A DNA stretch of 10,548 nucleotides from Spirochaetota bacterium (GCA_009908925.1 JAAAOH010000289.1:1-10548), one strand, 5' to 3'. Positions 1-6,505 are shown, counted from the stretch's first letter. Numbers and translations are program-made. Notes: generated by a model not told the origin, from the letters alone.

Positions 1-1037
1 CGGCGGCTGGATACCCAGGTCTCGTAGCTCCTGCTGCCGCTACCCTCGGGACACGCAGCGGCAAGCACGATCTCGCCCTGCGCTCGCGTGATGAGCGAGG
101 CGTGGGCCAGCCCCTTCTGCGCCTGATAGACGTTGATATCCTTGGGATGACCACCGGGAGAGGCAATGACGAGATCGAAGGGCTCATCGACCTCGACCAC
201 ATAGAGCTCACGCACGCGCGGCATGCCGACGCGCATTACCTCGGCCGGCTCTCCGGCAATCACCTGCACGATCTTTTTGTGGTCGTTCAGAATGGCGTTC
301 AGCGCCAGGTCAACCTTAAGCATCCGCCCCATTTCCTCTACGTCCTGGCGGGCAGGGTTGTCCTCGAAATGACCGAGCATGGCACCGGGGAGGGTCATCA
401 TGGCGTGGTTTGTGTTGATGGTCTCACGGCCGGCGAGGCCGATCACCGCGCTCTTCACGCCGCCCGAGTATCCCATGAACTGATGCGGCTCGATGTTCCC
501 GATGACGATGCGAAGGTCCGCCTCGACGAAACGCCGGTTCACCTGCACCGGTGTTCCGCGGCTCGTGGTGCCGAGGTCTGCGAGGTTGTCTTCCTCGCCT
601 ACGTCATGTGAGACGACCCGGTACCGTTCGACGATGTCCGAGGGGAGGATTGCGGTGAACTCATCCGGCCGCATCGGTGGATGGGTGCCGGTCGCGATGA
701 CGAGGGTGATGTGGTCTCGTGCGATCCCGTGCGACTCGAGCCGCGCGAGGAGCGGCGGAAGGAGCTCTCCGTGGGGAACCGGCCGGGTCTTGTCGTTCAC
801 CGCGATGGCCACGGTGGGTCCGCCAGGAGAAGCTGCGCCGTCGGCGGCTGCCCCGCTCACCGGGCTCCAGCGGCTCCAGGAGAACTCGCCGACCGGCGCC
901 TCGAGGGCCGCCTCGACCGCCCGGCGCGGCTCTGAAACGGGCTCCACCGGATGCGGCATGACGCGGTGAACATCCCACGCGTCGGGCAGATCGAAGGTCT
1001 GTGATTCTTTTCCGTAGGGAATGGTGAATCGTGCCAT
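1..1037 (-). CDS. larA: LarA-family nickel-pincer 2-hydroxyacid racemase (DUF2088), C-terminus beyond window; candidate sulfolactate racemase
   Basis: This frame is open to the left edge: 345 codons are present of a family usually about 420-430 residues long, so roughly 80 C-terminal residues are missing. LarA enzymes use a nickel-pincer nucleotide bound to a lysine to invert C2 of 2-hydroxyacids by hydride abstraction and return. All catalytic residues of Lactobacillus plantarum LarA are found at a near-constant offset: D82 and R85 in NDKTRPVP, H119 in ATGTHPP, H185 in IEPH, pincer lysine K195 in SGGVK, H211 in TNH, and Q305/K308 in YQAQK. It is the last gene of the suyA-suyB operon, 60 nt after suyB, which suggests sulfolactate as substrate (inference). 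The start is uncertain. ATG at 1037 has a weak SD; an in-frame GTG at 1049 has AGGGG about 7 nt upstream. The gap holds a GC-rich inverted repeat (1054-1059 with 1072-1077). The cofactor-synthesis genes larB, larC and larE are not in the window. Another 2-hydroxyacid remains possible. Confidence 0.85.
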   Translation of the reverse strand, partial: MARFTIPYGKESQTFDLPDAWDVHRVMPHPVEPVSEPRRAVEAALEAPVGEFSWSRWSPVSGAAADGAASPGGPTVAIAVNDKTRPVPHGELLPPLLARLESHGIARDHITLVIATGTHPPMRPDEFTAILPSDIVERYRVVSHDVGEEDNLADLGTTSRGTPVQVNRRFVEADLRIVIGNIEPHQFMGYSGGVKSAVIGLAGRETINTNHAMMTLPGAMLGHFEDNPARQDVEEMGRMLKVDLALNAILNDHKKIVQVIAGEPAEVMRVGMPRVRELYVVEVDEPFDLVIASPGGHPKDINVYQAQKGLAHASLITRAQGEIVLAAACPEGSGSRSYETWVSSR

Positions 1038-1097
1038 CGGCGACAGCACCGCACGGCCCCTCGCGCCGGCCGGGCCGACGCGGGACCGCAGTGCACC

Positions 1098-2258
1098 TTA
1101 TGCGCTCCGGTAGAGCTTGGTCAGGACGAACTCGTTGTGCCGCAGCGCCTCTGCGGCGGTGAGCCGTCCGCGCACGGTGTGCGCCATCACATCGAGTACG
1201 GAGTCGGCCGCCTGGTCGAGGTTCATCTCGAGGCGCAGCATTGCCGAGAGGTCGACGTCCACGTGCTCGCTCATGGTCTCGATGGTCAGCGGGTTCGCCG
1301 TCACCTTCATCACGGGGATAATGGGGTTTCCGATGATGTTCCCCTGGCCCGTGGTGAAGAAGTGCAGCACCGAGCCGCCGGCCGCAGCAAGCGTCACCAT
1401 CTCCGCGGCGGCACTGGAGCTGTCCATGAAGTGGAGCCCCGGCCCGGAGGGCGCCTGCGCCGGCTTCAGCACCGAGGTGAGCTTGTTGTTGCCCATCTTC
1501 TCGACATTTCCGAGAGCTTTCTCCTCGATGGTGGAGAGACCTCCCCGGATGTTGCCCTCCGTCGGCTGAGAGCCGAGGAGATCCGCGCCGGTGCCGATGA
1601 TGAAGTCCTGGTAGTCCTGAAAGGTCTTGAGGAACTCCTGCTTGACGGCGTCGTTTATCGCGTTGTTGGCGATGATGTCCTCACCGCCGGTGGTTTCGCT
1701 CGTCTCGCCGAAGATAGCGGTGGCGCCCTCGGAAAGCATACGCTCGAACACGCGGCCGATCGCCGGATTCGAGGCAAGACCGAGGGTGGTGTCCGACTCG
1801 CCGCACTTGGCGCTCACCATGAGATCGCCGAGCCCGATAGGCTCACGGGGAATCTCTGAGGCCCACTGCACGAACTCCTTGGCTTTACGTGATGCGGCCT
1901 CGATGGTCTTGAGGTCACCGTTTCGCTCGATGTCGAAGGCGGCCACGGGCTTGCCGGTCTCGGCGATGCCGTCGGCGATGCGCTTCGTCCACTTCGGCTC
2001 GATGCCGATGACGATGGCTGCGGCGATGTTGGGGTTCCGCCCGGTGCCGATCAGTGTGTCGAAGGTAAGCTCGAGGTCCTCGCCGAACTGCAGCCGCCCG
2101 TAGGGATGCGGCAGAGCCATGACGTCACGAATGAGATAGGAGACGCCCTCGGCGGCGGCATTCGAAATATCGTCCACGGGAATGACGGCAACATAGTTCC
2201 TGACGCCGACCCGACCGTTCTCTCGTCTGTATCCGGTAAGCTGTAGATCCTGTGCCAT
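1098..2258 (-). CDS. suyB: (R)-sulfolactate sulfo-lyase large subunit SuyB (UxaA/altronate dehydratase family)
   Basis: This 386-residue protein is the large, metal-dependent lyase subunit of the UxaA family. With SuyA it splits (R)-3-sulfolactate into pyruvate and sulfite in the cytoplasm. Visible family blocks are GYRRENGRVGVRN (residues 9-21), HPYGRLQFG (51-59), KCGESDTT (151-158, with C152 a likely metal-site residue), GETSETTGGED (184-194), a serine-rich MDSSSAAAEM segment (278-287) and TGQGNIIGNPIIPVMK (303-318). From memory, this wording and the split 94 + 386 residue architecture match SuyAB better than fused hexarate dehydratases such as UxaA or GarD. The ATG at 2258 overlaps the suyA stop by one base (TAATG), with AGAGG 8 nt upstream, so translation is coupled. 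A GTG at 2267 lies inside suyA and is less likely. The sulfolactate assignment also rests on the aldehyde dehydrogenase and two TauE genes nearby. A related sugar-acid dehydratase is the main alternative. Confidence 0.85.
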   Translation of the reverse strand: MAQDLQLTGYRRENGRVGVRNYVAVIPVDDISNAAAEGVSYLIRDVMALPHPYGRLQFGEDLELTFDTLIGTGRNPNIAAAIVIGIEPKWTKRIADGIAETGKPVAAFDIERNGDLKTIEAASRKAKEFVQWASEIPREPIGLGDLMVSAKCGESDTTLGLASNPAIGRVFERMLSEGATAIFGETSETTGGEDIIANNAINDAVKQEFLKTFQDYQDFIIGTGADLLGSQPTEGNIRGGLSTIEEKALGNVEKMGNNKLTSVLKPAQAPSGPGLHFMDSSSAAAEMVTLAAAGGSVLHFFTTGQGNIIGNPIIPVMKVTANPLTIETMSEHVDVDLSAMLRLEMNLDQAADSVLDVMAHTVRGRLTAAEALRHNEFVLTKLYRSA

Positions 2259-2542
2259 TACGCCCACCTCTTGCTCTTGATGTTATGCGTGTGGACGTGC
2301 GCGCCGGCCTTGATCGGCTGCGTCGCCCGCCCGATGCTGCGTCCGTACTTGATGACATCCTTCTCGGCGTCGAGATCGCGCACGGCAATCTTATGGCCGA
2401 GCGGAACATCATCTACTGCGTCCACAGTCGCTATCTTGTCACCCTCGAGCGTAACCGCCTGCACCGAGGTGCCGCGTGCAACGTCCTGCACCACGACGGC
2501 GACATCGTCATCGGGTGTATGCATGAGTGCACCGTGTTTCAT
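2258..2542 (-). CDS. suyA: (R)-sulfolactate sulfo-lyase small subunit SuyA (SAF domain)
   Basis: This 94-residue protein is a single SAF domain, the small subunit that pairs with SuyB; in hexarate dehydratases the same domain is fused at the N-terminus. The conserved blocks are VPLGHKIAV (47-55), VIKYGRSIG (63-71) and HVHTHN (82-87), ending in SKRW. The start is set at ATG 2542, because GGAGG (2552-2556) lies 9 nt upstream. A TTG at 2551 in the same frame directly abuts that SD and cannot use it. The gene leads the suyA-suyB-larA operon. A perfect -10 box (TATAAT, 2600-2605) and a 19-bp inverted repeat spanning the expected transcription start lie just upstream, so repression that is lifted by a pathway sugar is likely (inference). 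The protein alone could not be told from other UxaA-type SAF subunits; the neighbours decide. Confidence 0.85.
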   Translation of the reverse strand: MKHGALMHTPDDDVAVVVQDVARGTSVQAVTLEGDKIATVDAVDDVPLGHKIAVRDLDAEKDVIKYGRSIGRATQPIKAGAHVHTHNIKSKRWA

Positions 2543-2561
2543 CTGTTCCAACCTCCGAATA

Positions 2562-2590
2562 TTGACGCGTTCACAATGGTTTCTTACAAT
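2562..2590 (+). promoter_or_regulatory. Sigma70-like promoter for the transaldolase operon
   Basis: TTGACG (2562-2567) is separated by exactly 17 bp from TACAAT (2585-2590); each hexamer matches 5 of 6 consensus bases. Transcription would start near 2597 and leave a leader of about 120 nt before the transaldolase ATG. The -10 box lies inside the inverted repeat at 2579-2597, so a protein bound there would block polymerase. Confidence 0.6.
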
Positions 2591-2597
2591 AAGAAAC
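2579..2597. promoter_or_regulatory. Operator-like perfect inverted repeat between divergent operons
   Basis: GTTTCTTA (2579-2586) and TAAGAAAC (2590-2597) form a perfect 8-bp inverted repeat with a 3-bp centre, CAA. The element is AT-rich within a GC-rich region. It covers the -10 of the rightward promoter and the expected start of the leftward suyA transcript, the position expected for a dimeric repressor. The ROK protein encoded at 8707-9897 is the obvious candidate to bind it (inference). Confidence 0.7.
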
Positions 2598-2599
2598 TA

Positions 2600-2605
2600 A
2601 TTATA
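2600..2605 (-). promoter_or_regulatory. Consensus -10 box for the suyA-suyB-larA operon
   Basis: Read on the minus strand this is a perfect TATAAT. It lies about 58 nt upstream of the suyA ATG, with a start point expected near 2593. There is no good -35: the best is TTCCCT (2622-2627) at 16 bp, matching 3 of 6 bases. The promoter may therefore be weak or activator-assisted. Confidence 0.5.
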
Positions 2606-2610
2606 GGTTC

Positions 2611-2617
2611 TTCTTAC
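2611..2617 (+). repeat. Second half-site copy (TTCTTAC) 30 bp from the first
   Basis: TTCTTAC here repeats the left half of the main inverted repeat (2581-2587), 30 bp away, close to three helical turns. The partner half is poorly formed, so this may be an auxiliary half-site or chance. Confidence 0.3.
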
Positions 2618-2641
2618 CGCGAGGGAATCAGATTGTCAAGT

Positions 2642-2668
2642 GTGCGCCGGGAAAACAGATCGGCGCAC
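2642..2668 (+). promoter_or_regulatory. Stem-loop in the transaldolase leader
   Basis: GTGCGCCG (2642-2649) and CGGCGCAC (2661-2668) pair perfectly over 8 bp with an 11-nt loop, in the leader between the predicted start near 2597 and the ATG at 2718. There is no T-run after it, so it is not a classic terminator. It could be an attenuator, an mRNA-stabilising hairpin or a second operator. Confidence 0.4.
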
Positions 2669-2717
2669 CTCCCTGATTCGGGTGAGAAACAACCCCCATT
2701 TAGTAAGGAGCACGAGT

Positions 2718-3362
2718 ATGAAATTTTTCCTGGATACCGCGGACCTGCAACAGATCGAGGACGTGAAGCGCCTCGGGATGCTCGACGGTGTCACCACCAA
2801 TCCCACCCACGTGTCGAAAACCGGCGCGAACCCGTCGGAGCTCTACCCGAAGATCTGCAAAATGGTGGATGGCCCGGTGAGTCTCGAGACGGTCGGCCTC
2901 GATGCGGACACCATCGTCGACGAGGGACGCACCCTGGCGAAGATTGCCGACAACGTCGTGGTAAAGGTACCCATCATGAAGGAGGGTCTGGTCGCGGTGA
3001 AGCGCCTGACCGCCGAGGGAATCAGGACGAACGTGACGGTGACCTTCTCCGCCTCCCAGGCGCTGCTCGCGGCAAAAGCCGGTGCGAGCTACATAAGCCC
3101 CTTCGTCGGCAGACTGGACAACGTCTCCACCGAGGGCATGGAGCTCGCACGGCAGATCCGGCAGATATACGACAACTACGGGTTCGAGACCGAGCTCCTC
3201 GTCGCAGCCGCGCGGCATCCCATACACGTGGTTGAATCGGCGCTCATCGGAGCGGACGTCATCACCCTCAGTTACGATATCCTCATGATGCTCTACGATC
3301 ATCCGCTGACCGACGCCGGCATCGAGACATTTCTGAAGGACTGGGAAAAGGTCCCCAAGTAG
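2718..3362 (+). CDS. FSA/TalC-type transaldolase, probable 6-deoxy-6-sulfofructose transaldolase
   Basis: This 214-residue cytoplasmic TIM-barrel protein belongs to the small transaldolase/fructose-6-phosphate aldolase family. It opens with MKFFLDTADL and has GVTTNPT (24-30), the Schiff-base lysine K83 in VVVKVP, TNVTVTFSASQA (104-115), SPFVGRLD (127-134) and RHPIHV (166-171). The ATG at 2718 follows AAGGAG (2705-2710) with 7 nt spacing; the open frame extends further upstream but without such a site. Placed before a GabD-like dehydrogenase and a sulfite exporter, and divergent from suyAB, it most likely cleaves sulfofructose to 3-sulfolactaldehyde and transfers dihydroxyacetone to glyceraldehyde-3-phosphate, as SftT/SqvA does in the sulfo-TAL pathway. 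That substrate is inferred from context. Ordinary transaldolase activity is the alternative, and sequence alone does not exclude it. Its promoter is overlaid by the operator-like repeat at 2579-2597. Confidence 0.85.
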   Translation: MKFFLDTADLQQIEDVKRLGMLDGVTTNPTHVSKTGANPSELYPKICKMVDGPVSLETVGLDADTIVDEGRTLAKIADNVVVKVPIMKEGLVAVKRLTAEGIRTNVTVTFSASQALLAAKAGASYISPFVGRLDNVSTEGMELARQIRQIYDNYGFETELLVAAARHPIHVVESALIGADVITLSYDILMMLYDHPLTDAGIETFLKDWEKVPK

Positions 3363-3401
3363 CGCCGCAAATCACGCTCGCCGGCGAAAGGAAGTATGAC
3401 T

Positions 3402-4844
3402 ATGGATACGAAAAAACTCTATGTAGACGGAGCGTGGGTCGAGACGGGAGAAACGTTCACCGTCGTGGACCCCGGTACCAAGAAACCCCTCGCCCAGGTG
3501 GCCTCGGCCGGACGGGAGCTCACCAGGAAGGCCGTGGAGTCGGCCGAGCGGGCCCTTCCCGCCTGGCGACGAACGACCGGCATGAAGCGGGGTGATTACC
3601 TGCTTGCGGTCGCCGACTGTCTGGGAAAACGCAGCGAGGAAATCGCGAAGACCGTTACACAGGAGAACGGCAAGCCGCTTCGCGAGAGCCGCGGTGAGGT
3701 AAAGGTGGCCATCGACCACCTGCGCTGGTTCGCCGAGGAGGCCCGGCGCGGCTACGGACGCATCATCCCCCACCAGGCAGACGGCAAGCGCCATCTCGTT
3801 CTCAAGCAGCCGATCGGCGTGGTCGGCCTCATTCCGCCCTGGAACTTCCCGCTCGTGCTCTCGGTCCGGAAGGCCGCGCCCGCGCTGGCCGCCGGATGCA
3901 CCGCCATCCTGCGTCCCGCCCGGCAGACACCGCTCTGCGCGATTCAGCTTGCGGAGTGCTTCGAAGAGGCCGGCATACCGAAGGGCGTGTTTCAGATGAT
4001 CACCGGTCCCGGCGCGCCCATCGTCGACGAGTTCATGGAGAACCCGGCGGTGCGCAAGATCAGCTTCACCGGCTCCACGGAGGTCGGAAAGCAGCTCATC
4101 GAGAAGTCGGCAAAGAAGGTCACCCATCTCTCCCTCGAGCTCGGCGGCCACGCACCCGTGCTCGTGTTTGCCGATGCCGACCTCGACCTCGCCGTCGAGG
4201 GAGCGCTCATCACCAAGTTCCGCAACACCGGCCAGTCCTGCATCGCCTCGAACCGGATCTACGTGGAGCGCTCGGTCTACGAACAGTTCCTCGAGAAGTT
4301 CGTCGCACGGACGAAGGAGCTGAACGTCGGGTATGGCCTCGAGGAGGACTCAGACATCGGTCCCGTTGTCAACGAGGAGGGTTTGCAGAACGCACTCTCC
4401 CACATCGAGAACGCGAAGCAGGCCGGCGGACGCGTGATGTGCGGCGGAAAAGCCGTCGAGGGCAAGGACGGCTTCTATCTCGAGCCCACGGTCATCGCGG
4501 ACGTTCCCGACGACGCGGCCTGTATGCGCGAGGAGACCTTTGCCCCCGTTGCCCCGGTGGTCGCCTTCGACACCGAAGCCGAGGCCATCGAGAAGGCCAA
4601 CAACACCCGCTACGGTCTCGCCGCCTATGCCTACACCAACGATCTCAACCGCACCTGGCGAATCGGCGAAATGCTCGAGGCGGGCACCATCGGCCTCAAC
4701 GACGCCGTACCGTCGACGAGTAATGCACCCTTCGGCGGAATGAAGGAGAGCGGCATCGGCCGTGAGCTCGGCATCGAGGGCATGGAGGCTTTCCTCGAGA
4801 CCAAGCACCTGTCCATCGGGGGCGTCAAGGACAGCCCCGAATAA
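3402..4844 (+). CDS. NAD(P)-dependent aldehyde dehydrogenase, probable 3-sulfolactaldehyde dehydrogenase (SlaB-like)
   Basis: This full-length ALDH of 480 residues resembles the succinate-semialdehyde dehydrogenase branch. Visible motifs are PPWNFPL with N148, the FTGSTEVG nucleotide loop (222-229), general base E246 in LELGG, catalytic cysteine C280 in GQSCIAS, and the C-terminal PFGGMKESGIGRE block. Position 174, which is glutamate in many NAD-specific enzymes, is arginine here (RPARQTP), hinting that NADP may be used (inference). ATG at 3402 sits 9 nt from AGGA (3389-3392); ATG at 3396, only 3 nt away, is less likely but would add just two residues. The gene follows the transaldolase by about 40 nt and precedes tauE, so the likely reaction is (S)-3-sulfolactaldehyde to (S)-3-sulfolactate, feeding the racemase and SuyAB. 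The family is certain; the substrate is inferred from neighbours. Confidence 0.85.
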   Translation: MDTKKLYVDGAWVETGETFTVVDPGTKKPLAQVASAGRELTRKAVESAERALPAWRRTTGMKRGDYLLAVADCLGKRSEEIAKTVTQENGKPLRESRGEVKVAIDHLRWFAEEARRGYGRIIPHQADGKRHLVLKQPIGVVGLIPPWNFPLVLSVRKAAPALAAGCTAILRPARQTPLCAIQLAECFEEAGIPKGVFQMITGPGAPIVDEFMENPAVRKISFTGSTEVGKQLIEKSAKKVTHLSLELGGHAPVLVFADADLDLAVEGALITKFRNTGQSCIASNRIYVERSVYEQFLEKFVARTKELNVGYGLEEDSDIGPVVNEEGLQNALSHIENAKQAGGRVMCGGKAVEGKDGFYLEPTVIADVPDDAACMREETFAPVAPVVAFDTEAEAIEKANNTRYGLAAYAYTNDLNRTWRIGEMLEAGTIGLNDAVPSTSNAPFGGMKESGIGRELGIEGMEAFLETKHLSIGGVKDSPE

Positions 4845-4868
4845 GGCCGGCAGCCGCGGCCGCCGATC

Positions 4869-5603
4869 ATGACGACTACGACCATCCTGCTGCTCGCCGC
4901 CATCTACCTGGCGGCGAGCTTCGTTCAGGGCCTCACCGGGTTCGGCATGGGTCTCATCGCCGTACCGCTCATCGCGCTCATGTTCGGGCCGCAGACGGCG
5001 GTCGGGATGGTCCTGTCGGTGGGCATCGCCGTGGGGCTCACCAACTTCCTGCTTCACCGAAAGCAGTGCCAGTACCGGCGCGTGCTGCCGCTCGCGCTTC
5101 TGAGCTATCCCTTCGTCCCCATCGGTGCATACTTTCTCGAGAGCGTGAGCGCCGATCTCGTGATGATCATCCTCGGCGCGGTCATCATCGCGCTGACCCT
5201 TTTCGCATGGTTCGCACAGTCGCGGCTTGTGATGGTGATGCAGACTCACGGCGTGGGCGCCGCATTCGCCGCCCTCGCCGGCCTGCTGCTTGGTGCCTTC
5301 TCGACCTCCGGCCCGCCCATGGTCGCTTACTTCTACGCCGGCGACACCGACAGAATGCGCGCCAAGGCAAACACGCAGCTCTTCTTCGCAAGCACCACCG
5401 CGGTTGCCGTAGCCATCCACGCCGTCGCCGAAAACGTCACGTGGTGGACCCTCGCCTGGGGCCTTCCGTTCATCCCCGTCATCTATCTGGCCACACACCT
5501 CGGCGTCGCGGTCTCGTTTCGTGTACCCGTTGCGCGCTTCAGGATTCTCACCGACATTGCCCTCATCGGGCTCGGGGTAGCGCTGATCGGCGGAAATCTC
5601 TGA
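4869..5603 (+). CDS. TauE/SafE-family sulfite/organosulfonate exporter
   Basis: This 244-residue integral membrane protein is almost entirely hydrophobic, with roughly eight membrane segments: about 5-30, 35-56, 72-91, 96-114 and 128-148, then the second half. The paired repeat motifs ASFVQGLTGFGMG (16-28) and GAFSTSGPP (142-150), followed by a YAGD..RMRAKANTQ segment, are typical of TauE/SafE (DUF81) permeases. Family members export sulfite or small sulfonates. As third gene of the transaldolase operon it would remove the toxic sulfite made by SuyAB, or excess sulfolactate. The start at 4869 lies 24 nt after the dehydrogenase stop and has no clear SD, so it may rely on translation running through from upstream. 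A shortened paralogue lies at 9894-10436. The family is clear; the transported ion is inferred. Confidence 0.85.
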   Translation: MTTTTILLLAAIYLAASFVQGLTGFGMGLIAVPLIALMFGPQTAVGMVLSVGIAVGLTNFLLHRKQCQYRRVLPLALLSYPFVPIGAYFLESVSADLVMIILGAVIIALTLFAWFAQSRLVMVMQTHGVGAAFAALAGLLLGAFSTSGPPMVAYFYAGDTDRMRAKANTQLFFASTTAVAVAIHAVAENVTWWTLAWGLPFIPVIYLATHLGVAVSFRVPVARFRILTDIALIGLGVALIGGNL

Positions 5604-5609
5604 GGCGGG

Positions 5610-5631
5610 CGGCCGGGCCTCGTGCCGGCCG
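5610..5631. terminator. GC stem-loop between convergent tauE and SDR genes
   Basis: CGGCCGG (5610-5616) and CCGGCCG (5625-5631) form a perfect 7-bp stem with an 8-nt loop, just after the tauE stop and between two genes that end towards each other. No T-run follows on either strand, so terminator function is only suggested by place and shape. Confidence 0.4.
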
Positions 5632-5666
5632 TGCAGCAGGCCCCCATCACCCCCGCCGGCACTCCC

Positions 5667-6470
5667 CTACCAGGCGGTATAGCCGCCGTCGAGGACCATG
5701 TTGTGGCCTGTCATGTAGGCCGCGTCGTCCGAGACGAGGTAGAGCACGGCGCGGGCGAACTCGCGGGGCTCGCCGAGGCGTCGCACGGGCGTGTTATCGA
5801 GCTGCAGCTCCTTGAACCCCGGCATTACCTGTGAGCGCTTTCCCATCTCCGTCGCCATATAGCCGGGGCTGATGCAGTTGACGGTGATGTTGTACTGCGC
5901 CCATTCCACCGCGAGCACGGTCGAAAGCGAGACGATGCCGCCTTTCGATGCCGAGTAGGGGCCGAGGCCGACGAGCCCCTTGTTGGCAACGAGCGCCGAC
6001 ATAGAGGCCACGTTGACGATACGGCCACGGTTCTGCGCGATCATGAGCTTTGCGACGGCCTTGTTCATGAAAAAGGTGCCGCTGAGGTTGGTCTCGATGA
6101 CCTGGTGCCAGTCGGACTCCGGGACCGACTCCATGGGGAGCCAGTTGCCCTCCTCGTCTTTCTGCGTGCTGCCGCGGGAGATGCCTGCGCAGTGCACCAG
6201 AATGTCCACGGTGCCGAAGCGCTCGGCCACAGCTTCCACGATGGAGGACACCGCCGTCGCATCCGAAACGTCGAGCGTGTAGGCCTCGGCCTCGGAGATC
6301 GCGTCGAAATCCCCGGCGGCCTGACGTGCGGTTTCCTCGGAGACATCCACGACGGCGATACGCGCACCCGAGCGCGCGAGCGCATCGGCGGCGGCGTATC
6401 CGAGCCCCCGACCCGCACCGGTTACCAGTGCGACTCGTCCTGTCAGTTCCTGATGCGTGTCTTGATGCAT
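5667..6470 (-). CDS. Classical short-chain dehydrogenase/reductase (SDR), substrate unknown
   Basis: This 267-residue Rossmann-fold oxidoreductase has the cofactor loop TGAGRGLG (17-24). D42 at the end of the second strand favours NAD(H). HCAG (93-96) replaces the usual NNAG. The catalytic set is N128, S158, Y172 and K176 (YSASK), followed by ISPGYMATEM and the C-terminal MTGHNMVLDGGYTAW segment. ATG at 6470 is chosen because AGGAG (6476-6480) lies 5 nt upstream and the usual SDR start falls here; an upstream in-frame ATG at 6515 would add 15 residues without family support. It is a single gene, divergent from the TIM-like/phosphofructokinase pair and convergent with tauE. In this island it could oxidise a sulfosugar such as sulfoquinovose at C1, or interconvert a C3 sulfonate (sulfolactaldehyde/dihydroxypropanesulfonate or sulfolactate/sulfopyruvate). 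The sequence does not choose between these. Sugar-alcohol or gluconate dehydrogenases are similar in general form. Confidence 0.85.
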   Translation of the reverse strand: MHQDTHQELTGRVALVTGAGRGLGYAAADALARSGARIAVVDVSEETARQAAGDFDAISEAEAYTLDVSDATAVSSIVEAVAERFGTVDILVHCAGISRGSTQKDEEGNWLPMESVPESDWHQVIETNLSGTFFMNKAVAKLMIAQNRGRIVNVASMSALVANKGLVGLGPYSASKGGIVSLSTVLAVEWAQYNITVNCISPGYMATEMGKRSQVMPGFKELQLDNTPVRRLGEPREFARAVLYLVSDDAAYMTGHNMVLDGGYTAW

Positions 6471-6505
6471 GTCCGCTCCTCTTCTCGGCTGGCCCCGCGG
6501 CTCGG

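Noticed and set aside
1..1037. Plain lactate racemase for lactate use
   Set aside because: No lactate permease, lactate dehydrogenase or larBCE is adjacent, and the gene is in the suyAB operon. The activity cannot be excluded from sequence, but context favours sulfolactate.
1137..1859. A 240-codon open frame on the plus strand
   Set aside because: It is the antisense shadow of suyB, with no SD and no recognisable family.
1098..2542. Altronate/galactarate dehydratase (UxaA/GarD) for hexuronate catabolism
   Set aside because: The proteins are split and of SuyA/SuyB length, with SuyB-like motif wording, and no hexuronate genes are nearby while sulfonate-type genes are.
2600..2639. Perfect TTGACA (2634-2639, minus) paired with the TATAAT at 2600-2605
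   Set aside because: The spacer is 28 bp, far beyond the 16-18 bp that sigma70 accepts, so the TTGACA is not the -35 of this box. No good -10 lies at 17 bp from it either.
4350..5498. A 382-codon open frame on the minus strand
   Set aside because: It is antisense to the aldehyde dehydrogenase and tauE, very rich in G, E, H and D as expected for a shadow frame, and has no motif.
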